Shown here: positions 14,158 to 19,262 of the stretch, in pieces
Layout: each line of letters begins with the position of its first letter
Numbering within the stretch: position 1 is the stretch's first letter
DNA from: an uncultured Neomegalonema sp.
GTDB taxonomy: Bacteria > Pseudomonadota > Alphaproteobacteria > Rhodobacterales > Rhodobacteraceae
Assembly (NCBI GenBank): GCA_937927905.1
Contig: CALFWP010000102.1
Span: 1-19,262, forward strand
Direction of reading: 5' to 3'
Length of the DNA: 19,262 bases
Translations under genes and position numbers: made by a program
The notes under the pieces: model-generated
Database searches by the model: none
What the model saw: only the letters and a program-made list of their open reading frames with translations
Told to the model about the DNA's origin: nothing

Positions 14158-15200
14158 CCGGCACTGCCACCACCTGTCAGACCCAGGGTTTCATAAACGT
14201 CGGCCATGATCGGGCGCGCGATTCTCGCTGCGCGCTCCGCACCGGCCATCAGGATCGCATCAATATGATCCGGCTCGGCTGTCAGCCTGCGCATTTCGTT
14301 GCCGATAGGAGCGATTTTTTCAACGGTCAGCTCTGCAAGAGCCGGTTTGAAATCACCAAATCCCTTTCCACCGAAATCCTTTAGCACGTCATCGGGTGTT
14401 GACCCGAGAAGAGCGGCGAATATGCCGACGAGATTGCGCGCTTCCGGGCGGTCTGCAAGTCCGGCGGCTTCACCGGGCAGAGGTTCGGGGTCGGTTTTAG
14501 CTTTTCGGATTTTCTGCGCAATTACATCGGCAGTATCGGACAGGTTGATGCGCGAATTATCCGAAGGGTCGGATTTCGACATCTTTGCCGTTCCGTCACG
14601 TAAGGACATAATCCGCGCCGACTCTGCCGGAATGAGCGGTTCACACAGTGGAAAGAAATCCGGAGCGTTGAAGTCGCTGTTGAATTTTTGTGCAATATCG
14701 CGTGTCAGCTCCAGATGCTGTTTCTGATCTTCACCTACAGGCACATGAGTGGCGCGATAGGCCAGAATATCGGCGGCCATCAGATTGGGATAAGCGTAAA
14801 GGCCAACCGATGCGTTCTCTTTATTCTTACCGGCCTTTTCCTTGAACTGTGTCATACGGTTCAGCCAGCCCATCCGTGCAACACAGTTGAAAATCCAGCC
14901 GAGTTCGGCATGGGCTGTAACGCGGGACTGGTTGAAGAGTATCGATTTTTCCGGATCCAGACCGGCGGCAATGAATGCTGCGGCAACTTCGTAGATGGCG
15001 GTTTTCAGCTCTGCCGGTTTAAACGGTTGTGTAATGGCATGCATGTCAACGACACAATACAGACGCTCGAACGTGTCATCTTCCTGCAATGCCACAAAGT
15101 TGCGTACTGCACCGAGATAGTTTCCGAGCGTCAGATTGCCGGTCGGCTGTACACCGGAAAATACACGGGGCGTATGCCGCGTGGCGGGGGTATCACTCAT
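14151..15200 (-). CDS. trpS: Tryptophanyl-tRNA synthetase
   Basis: A class Ic aminoacyl-tRNA synthetase that charges tRNA-Trp with tryptophan using ATP. The 349-residue protein shows VFSGVQPTGNLTLGNYLGA (13-31), containing the HIGH-equivalent TLGN, and KMSKS at 206-210 in GTAKMSKSDPSDNSRI. NLMAADILAYRATHVPVGEDQKQHLE (about 139-164) is the tryptophan and ATP pocket region typical of TrpRS. Length is normal. The start is ATG 15200; a weak GGA lies about 11 bases upstream. It follows the small membrane-protein gene by 33 bp on the same strand, so the two are probably cotranscribed. Separation from nfu is 80 bp and contains that gene's likely promoter. Confidence 0.97.
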   Translation of the reverse strand: MSDTPATRHTPRVFSGVQPTGNLTLGNYLGAVRNFVALQEDDTFERLYCVVDMHAITQPFKPAELKTAIYEVAAAFIAAGLDPEKSILFNQSRVTAHAELGWIFNCVARMGWLNRMTQFKEKAGKNKENASVGLYAYPNLMAADILAYRATHVPVGEDQKQHLELTRDIAQKFNSDFNAPDFFPLCEPLIPAESARIMSLRDGTAKMSKSDPSDNSRINLSDTADVIAQKIRKAKTDPEPLPGEAAGLADRPEARNLVGIFAALLGSTPDDVLKDFGGKGFGDFKPALAELTVEKIAPIGNEMRRLTAEPDHIDAILMAGAERAARIARPIMADVYETLGLTGGGSAGW

Positions 15201-15233
15201 ACGTTAGGCTTTCCGCGGGTACCAAACCTGTAA

Positions 15234-15653
15234 TTATTCACCGTCAGAACCGGTATCGGTATCATCAACACCGTAAACACCGCGATAGCTGCGCCAGATG
15301 TAAGATGAGATCGTGAACCATCCGATGAGAAACCCGACGCTGAAAATGGCCGTAATGATCAACTGATTCTGGTTTGTCGCATCGAAGAGATCATTGGAGT
15401 TAAGGTGAAACAGCAGGGCCAGAATCATGGCGATAAAACAGAATGCTCCGGTAATCTGAAACTGTCGCCGTGTCAGTGGCAGGTTGAGTGCCATCAGTAA
15501 AATCCAGATCGCTGAACCGATCACAACGATTATGGGTGACGTCGCTGCATTGCGGAATGCCGCGTAAGCAAGTCCCCATTCAGGCCAGAATGCAATTGCG
15601 AGCAAGGCAATGGCGAAACCGACTTGAAACAAGCGGAACATAGCGGTTTTCAT
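15234..15653 (-). CDS. Small four-helix membrane protein, possibly DUF6524-like
   Basis: A 139-residue integral membrane protein with four predicted membrane segments (about 6-23, 40-57, 67-84 and 98-118) and a soluble acidic C-terminal tail. The tail pattern WRSYRGVYGVDDTDTG, after the last helix, resembles that of a small alphaproteobacterial membrane family that I recall as DUF6524; this is a memory match, not a search result. Function is unknown. The start is ATG 15653 with GGA seven bases upstream; ATG 15641 (MFRLF) is an alternative. It precedes trpS by 33 bp and probably shares its transcript. The 123-bp upstream gap has a GTGATCAC palindrome (15747-15754) and a tandem TATACGTC pair (15758-15773). 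Confidence 0.75.
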   Translation of the reverse strand: MKTAMFRLFQVGFAIALLAIAFWPEWGLAYAAFRNAATSPIIVVIGSAIWILLMALNLPLTRRQFQITGAFCFIAMILALLFHLNSNDLFDATNQNQLIITAIFSVGFLIGWFTISSYIWRSYRGVYGVDDTDTGSDGE

Positions 15654-15746
15654 AGATGGATCCGTTTCTAACTGACTACGATGTAAGTGTGCTTTTTTTC
15701 ACGGAGTTAAGCAAGAGGGTCATCGCTCTGCCGTAAAATTCTCATC

Positions 15747-15773
15747 GTGATCACATTTATACGTCTATACGTC
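15747..15773. repeat. Palindrome and tandem 8-bp repeat upstream of the membrane-protein gene
   Basis: GTGATCAC at 15747-15754 is a perfect 8-bp palindrome. It is followed at 15758-15773 by two exact head-to-tail copies of TATACGTC. Both lie about 100 bp upstream of the membrane-protein/trpS pair. They may be regulator binding sites or chance; no known box is recognised. Confidence 0.3.
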
Positions 15774-15776
15774 CCG

Positions 15777-16457
15777 TCAGGGATGCTGCCGGACCAGGTG
15801 CTGACCCTGGTTGCGGGTATTGCCGACGGATGGATCGGCGGGCCATTCCTCCATACCGGTGTCCGGAAAAGGATCAAAAAGGCGGGCTGTCCTTTTACGT
15901 GAAGTGTCCAGCCAATCCTGCCAGTCGCAGGGACGCAGGATCACCGGCATCCGGTTGCTATAGGCGCCGACGAGATCATTTGCCCGTGTTGTCAGCAGCG
16001 CGAATGTATCAATTTCGCCGCCATTATGCCCCCATGTTTCCCAGATACCGGCGAAGCAGAACCAGGAGTGAGCGGTTAAGCCGATGGCAACCGGCAGACG
16101 CTTTTTATCGGCACCGGACCATACGAAAAATCCGCTCGCCGGGATAAGACACCGGCGGTAGCGGTAGGCACCGCGAAACGCCGGGGCCTCGTCAATGGTT
16201 TCGCAGCGTGCGGTAAAGCTGTTCCATTTTTTCTCTGACAGCGGTCTGGTCCACCATGACGGTACAAGCCCCCACATCATCAGGGCAAGCTCCTGTCCCG
16301 GTTCATGAAAGAGCCGCGAGCGGATGACCGGCACCCAGGAGGAGGGCGGAATGTTATAGCGTGGCTCCGGCGGCTCAATGCCTTCGGGCGGTACAATGTC
16401 GAAATGCGCGGCGTAGTCCTGCCACGATACCGGGCCGCGAAAGAACCGGCCGGTCAT
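15777..16457 (-). CDS. SRAP-domain (YedK/HMCES) homologue lacking the catalytic residues
   Basis: SRAP proteins protect single-stranded DNA abasic sites by forming a thiazolidine crosslink through Cys2. The fold signature is clear over 226 residues: GRFF at the start, EPRYNIPP (31-38), MMWGLVPSWW (60-69), TARCETIDEAPAFR (82-95), RRCLIPASGF (101-110), FAGIWETW (135-142), NRMPVIL (168-174) and the C-terminal NTRNQGQHLV. Yet the active-site equivalents differ from E. coli YedK: Cys2 is Thr2, Asn75 is Thr82, Glu105 is Val112 and His160 is Ser167. Arg84 and Glu86 of the AR-x-E motif remain. The start is ATG 16457 (MTGRF, where the family has MCGRF); the frame extends upstream only as antisense-like sequence over the GFA gene. 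The gene follows the GFA gene by 22 bp. Probably a pseudoenzyme or altered activity; it is not frameshifted. Confidence 0.88.
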   Translation of the reverse strand: MTGRFFRGPVSWQDYAAHFDIVPPEGIEPPEPRYNIPPSSWVPVIRSRLFHEPGQELALMMWGLVPSWWTRPLSEKKWNSFTARCETIDEAPAFRGAYRYRRCLIPASGFFVWSGADKKRLPVAIGLTAHSWFCFAGIWETWGHNGGEIDTFALLTTRANDLVGAYSNRMPVILRPCDWQDWLDTSRKRTARLFDPFPDTGMEEWPADPSVGNTRNQGQHLVRQHP

Positions 16458-16479
16458 GCCGATGTCCGTTGTTGCGTCT

Positions 16480-16941
16480 TCACTTCGGAAGCCGTCCACA
16501 CAGAAATGCCCACAGCGTTCCCCAACCTGTGAAACCCGGGACGGCACTGCCGAAGTTGTAATGCCGCGGTGGCTCATTGGTGAAGATTTGACGCACCATC
16601 TGCCGTCCTTCCTGATCGTCAAACAGACCGAGGCCGAGTGCCGGCTGTTTCATCAGCTTGGAGCGGTGCCAGATACTGCTACCACAACGACGGCAGAAAC
16701 CGCGATCAGCCGTTCTGGATGAAATCCACGTTTCCACAGGGCCGCTCATGTTGACCAGCTCTTCGCACAGAACGCCCATCCATACGCCACCAACCCATCG
16801 GCGGCAGGTTCTGCAATGGCAAACTCCAAACGTTTTTGGCGTTCGTGCCGTGAATGAGACTGCACCACACCCGCATCGCCTCGTACGTTCAGAAACTTCC
16901 GCATAGGAGGCATCCGGTACGGCATCACTCATCACATTCAT
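16480..16941 (-). CDS. GFA (CENP-V/glutathione-dependent formaldehyde-activating) family zinc protein
   Basis: A 153-residue member of the GFA/CENP-V zinc-binding family. The seven cysteines of the family are present: C23-x-C25 in RRCGCGAVSF, C41-x-C43-x2-C46 in CHCRTCRRW, and C83-x2-C86 in FCRRCGSSIW, followed by FTNEPPRHYNF. The founding member, Gfa of Paracoccus, was proposed to speed condensation of glutathione with formaldehyde, but most homologues have no proven function and that role should not be assumed. The start is unclear: ATG 16941, ATG 16932 or TTG 16947, none with a good ribosome site. All lie within 16 bases of the cobT stop, so coupling is likely. It sits between cobT and the SRAP homologue on one strand with small gaps. 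Confidence 0.88.
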   Translation of the reverse strand: MNVMSDAVPDASYAEVSERTRRCGCGAVSFTARTPKTFGVCHCRTCRRWVGGVWMGVLCEELVNMSGPVETWISSRTADRGFCRRCGSSIWHRSKLMKQPALGLGLFDDQEGRQMVRQIFTNEPPRHYNFGSAVPGFTGWGTLWAFLCGRLPK

Positions 16942-16947
16942 GCGCAA

Positions 16948-18825
16948 TCAAGCCGCGAACGGGCGGCGTCCCTTTGGCGAGTCCGTGTTGACATCGAACA
17001 GATCGGCGAGCTGGTCGGTGATCGCCCCGCCCAGTTGTTCCGCGTCGGTTATGGTAACGGCCCGCCGGTAATAGCGTGTCACGTCATGGCCGATGCCGAT
17101 GGCGACCAGTTCAACACGGCGTTGTGCCTCGACCATGCGGATCACATCACGCAGGTGCTTTTCCAGATAGTGCGATGGATTTGCGGAAAGCGTCGAGTCA
17201 TCCACAGGAGCACCGTCGGAGATCACCATGAGAATTTTGCGTTGTTCAGGCCGGTTCACCAGGCGTTTATGCGCCCATTCCAGCGCCTCGCCGTCGATAT
17301 TTTCTTTCAGCAGTCCCTCGCGCAGCATCAGGCCGAGATTGCGCCGCGCCCGACGCCACGGGGCGTCCGCCGCCTTATATATGATGTGACGCAGATCGTT
17401 GAGACGCCCCGGCAGTTGCGGACGTCCCGCATCAATCCATTCAAGGCGGGACGTACCGCCCTTCCAGGCCTTGGTTGTAAAGCCCAGAATTTCGGTTTTC
17501 ACACGGCACCGTTCCAGCGTCCGCGCCAATACATCGGCTGAGACTGCCGCAATTGTAATCGGTCTGCCGCGCATGGACCCCGAATTGTCCAGCAGGATAG
17601 TGACAACCGTATCGCGGAATTCGGTATCCTGTTCGACTTTAAAGCTCAAAGGTGTGGTTGGATTTGCCACCACACGGGCAAGGCGTCCGGCGTCAAGAAT
17701 GCCTTCTTCCTGATCAAAATCCCAGGACCGGTTCTGTTGCGCCAGCAATTTGCGTTGCAGGCGGTTGGCAAGACGCCCGACTGCACTTTTAAGTGGTGCG
17801 ACCTGAGCATCAAGGAAATTACGCAACCGCGTAAGCTCCTCGCCGTCGCAAAGGTCCTCTGCCTTGATCTCCTCGTCATGGGCTTTGTTAAAGACCGAAT
17901 AATCGCGGCTGGCTTCGCTGTCGGGTATTCCGGGCGGGATATAGGGCGGTGGATCGCCGTCCGCCTGCTGCTGATCGTCGCTTTCGGCGGATTCGTCAGA
18001 GTCGTCATCGACCATGACCGCAGTTGTCTCTGCGCTTGAGTCATCGCCGCTGGCATCATCATCCGAGGATTCAGGCGGGGAATCGTCCTGTTCTCCGTCC
18101 TGTTGCTGATCCTCGCCGCTTTGGTCTTCCTCTTCGTCCTGGGATTCATCCTCTTCGGGCGGGCTGTCATCGAAATCGGTCTCGTCCGGTGGTGCGCCCA
18201 GCTCGTCACCATAGCCCATGGCATCAATCAGATCCCAGGCCTGTTTCGAAAACTCTTCCTGATTGTCGAGATTTGCAATCAGCGAGGCGATGGATTTTGC
18301 GCTGTTTTCGTCGAATTTATCCGAGAATAATCTGATCAGATTCGCGCAGGAGTCCGGCAATGATCTGCCGGTAGCAGCTGCGCGCAGCGCCAGGGCGCAG
18401 GCCTCGGCTAACGGTGCATCCTCGGTGTTGCTTATTCCGGCCCAGTTCGCCTTTTTCCCGCGTTCGGTGAGGCTGGCATCAAGATTGGCGGCAACGCCCG
18501 GCATTGCGCGTGCGCCGAGTGCTTCGCAACGCGCCGTTTCCAGTGCGCCGTAAATTTCACGCGCCATATCGCCCTGGGGCATCCGGTAAGCATGGGCGGA
18601 TTCGTCATGATAGCGCAGCCGCAATGCCAGCGCATCGGCCTTGCCGCGCGCCAGTTTGACTTCTTCAGGGTTCATTTTTCTGGACACAGGCGGCAGGCGC
18701 ATCCGTTGCCCGCTCATACCGGAAGGGTCCGGCGTATAGCTTACCTCAATTTCCGGAAGTCCCGCGATTGTACGGGCGGATTCGGCCAGTGCCTGTTTAA
18801 ATGCATCTGCTGGATTATCACTCAT
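16948..18825 (-). CDS. cobT: Cobaltochelatase subunit CobT
   Basis: CobT is the von Willebrand A/MIDAS subunit of the aerobic CobNST cobaltochelatase, which inserts cobalt into hydrogenobyrinic acid a,c-diamide during cobalamin synthesis; it forms an AAA-type complex with CobS. The 625-residue protein has the conserved N-terminal half, a very acidic low-complexity linker (about 213-289, rich in D, E, Q and S), then RSWDFDQEEGILDAGRLARV (366-385). The vWA domain carries the MIDAS motif DNSGSM at 413-418. The late VISDGAPVDDSTL (534-546) and HDVTRYYRRAVTI (580-592) also match CobT. Length is typical. The start is ATG 18825 with only a weak ribosome site. CobS, CobN and other cobalamin genes are not in the window. 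The GFA gene follows after 6 bp. Confidence 0.96.
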   Translation of the reverse strand: MSDNPADAFKQALAESARTIAGLPEIEVSYTPDPSGMSGQRMRLPPVSRKMNPEEVKLARGKADALALRLRYHDESAHAYRMPQGDMAREIYGALETARCEALGARAMPGVAANLDASLTERGKKANWAGISNTEDAPLAEACALALRAAATGRSLPDSCANLIRLFSDKFDENSAKSIASLIANLDNQEEFSKQAWDLIDAMGYGDELGAPPDETDFDDSPPEEDESQDEEEDQSGEDQQQDGEQDDSPPESSDDDASGDDSSAETTAVMVDDDSDESAESDDQQQADGDPPPYIPPGIPDSEASRDYSVFNKAHDEEIKAEDLCDGEELTRLRNFLDAQVAPLKSAVGRLANRLQRKLLAQQNRSWDFDQEEGILDAGRLARVVANPTTPLSFKVEQDTEFRDTVVTILLDNSGSMRGRPITIAAVSADVLARTLERCRVKTEILGFTTKAWKGGTSRLEWIDAGRPQLPGRLNDLRHIIYKAADAPWRRARRNLGLMLREGLLKENIDGEALEWAHKRLVNRPEQRKILMVISDGAPVDDSTLSANPSHYLEKHLRDVIRMVEAQRRVELVAIGIGHDVTRYYRRAVTITDAEQLGGAITDQLADLFDVNTDSPKGRRPFAA

Positions 18826-18832
18826 ACCGCTG

Positions 18833-18861
18833 AAATAGGGTGGAGTCCGGTGAGTTCACAA
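18833..18861 (-). promoter_or_regulatory. Candidate cobT promoter, possibly giving a leaderless mRNA
   Basis: Minus-strand TTGTGA (18856-18861) and CTATTT (18833-18838) are separated by 17 bp and lie just downstream of the preceding gene's terminator. The -10 ends only seven bases before the cobT ATG, so transcription could begin at or next to the start codon. This is a pattern match only. Confidence 0.35.
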
Positions 18862-18880
18862 GAAAAATCGGCAGGGCGCA

Positions 18881-18915
18881 TAAAAGAAGGGCGCTCCGGC
18901 GTAAACGGAGCGCCC
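18881..18915 (-). terminator. Rho-independent terminator of the coiled-coil gene upstream of cobT
   Basis: A perfect 10-bp stem (GGGCGCTCCG with CGGAGCGCCC) has a seven-base loop and, on the minus strand, is followed by TTCTTTTA. It begins 29 bases after the stop codon of the gene at the right edge and separates that gene from cobT. Confidence 0.88.
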
Positions 18916-18944
18916 TGGAGTGGAAGATTACCGCTGTTTTGCGT

Positions 18945-19262
18945 TTATTCTGCGAGGCGGCGGACGTTTTGAGCCATTGCTTCCATCGCGGAACTGATTT
19001 CTTTGAGCATTTCGCGCCGGTGGTCTTCCTGACGGCGTTCCGTTGCGCGCAGGTCTTCGGCAACTTTGCGGAACTCGCTGCGGACAAATTGCTCGAAATC
19101 GGAAAACCGGTCGCCGAGATGATCCACACGGTCTGTCATTTCCTGGCGGGTATCGCCGAACAGCATCGCCTGCAGTTCATCAAACCGGCTGTCAGGGCTT
19201 TCATTCGCTGCACCGGCCCTTGGTACAGGCGCTTTCGGTGTTGCCGATGGAAGAGGCGCGCT
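18945..19262 (-). CDS. C-terminal part of a coiled-coil protein (5' end outside window)
   Basis: The frame is open to the right edge of the window and ends at TAA 18945-18947, giving 105 visible residues. The visible N-terminal 30 residues are rich in Pro and Ala, like a disordered linker. The rest is highly charged and helical, with heptad-like spacing typical of a coiled coil, from DELQAMLFGDTRQEM through RVDHLGDRFSDFEQFV to AMEAMAQNVRRLAE. I do not recognise the family. An ATG at 19166 could be read as the start of a 73-residue protein, but continuation of the same helix-like sequence upstream (FDELQAM) argues for a longer gene. A strong terminator follows. Confidence 0.6.
   Translation of the reverse strand, partial: SAPLPSATPKAPVPRAGAANESPDSRFDELQAMLFGDTRQEMTDRVDHLGDRFSDFEQFVRSEFRKVAEDLRATERRQEDHRREMLKEISSAMEAMAQNVRRLAE

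Noticed and set aside
15747..15754. CRP-type cAMP receptor site at GTGATCAC
   Set aside because: The palindrome lacks the TGTGA-N6-TCACA spacing of a CRP site.
16458..16622. Upstream extension of the SRAP homologue to a 281-residue protein
   Set aside because: The added residues overlap the GFA gene on the same strand in another frame and lack SRAP similarity; ATG 16457 gives the correct family start.

Overview
The window looks like ordinary chromosome from an alphaproteobacterium. It is moderately GC-rich, and it carries a MucR/Ros-type regulator, a CobT cobaltochelatase subunit, and two gene neighbourhoods I know from that class: comF-grxC-nitrilase, and nfu-tsaB-rimI-mucR-miaB-phoH-ybeY-corC-lnt. 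I cannot name a genus. There are no tRNA or rRNA genes, insertion sequences, phage genes or CRISPR arrays. No gap between genes exceeds about 200 bp.

Layout. (1) 1-1001: the 3' part of a plus-strand gene made of three tandem helix-hairpin-helix-like repeats, closed by a strong terminator. (2) 1024-5308, minus strand: comF, grxC, a nitrilase-family amidase, a periplasmic PQQ-type sugar dehydrogenase and aroC. Divergent from comF, on the plus strand, is an NDUFAF5-like methyltransferase (5391-6326), which is convergent with lnt. (3) 6334-14070, minus strand: nfu, tsaB, rimI, mucR, miaB, phoH, ybeY, corC and lnt. Within this run many start and stop codons touch or overlap (TGAGTG, ATGA, TAGTG). 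It is interrupted only by an AT-rich leader upstream of mucR and a hairpin terminator between mucR and miaB. (4) 14151-15653, minus: a small four-helix membrane protein and trpS. (5) 15777-18825, minus: cobT, a GFA/CENP-V zinc protein and a SRAP (YedK/HMCES) homologue. (6) 18945-19262, minus: the 3' end of a coiled-coil gene, closed by a terminator.

How the genes relate. Blocks 2-4 are mainly housekeeping: tRNA modification (TsaB, MiaB), ribosome and RNA maturation (YbeY, PhoH), lipoprotein N-acylation (Lnt), Fe-S delivery (Nfu) and tryptophan and aromatic metabolism (TrpS, AroC). MiaB is itself an Fe-S enzyme, so placing it downstream of an Nfu carrier makes functional sense.

Most noteworthy points. 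The SRAP homologue has lost all four catalytic positions of YedK (C2, N75, E105 and H160 equivalents) while the rest of the fold signature is intact, which suggests a pseudoenzyme or a repurposed family member. A perfect 8-bp inverted repeat matching the Irr iron-control element lies upstream of nfu. The mucR leader holds a nested palindrome placed in the spacer of a candidate promoter. A strong terminator ends only 11 nt before the miaB start codon. I see no clearly new multi-gene system. The SRAP variant and its cobT-GFA-SRAP neighbourhood are the best candidates for something undescribed.
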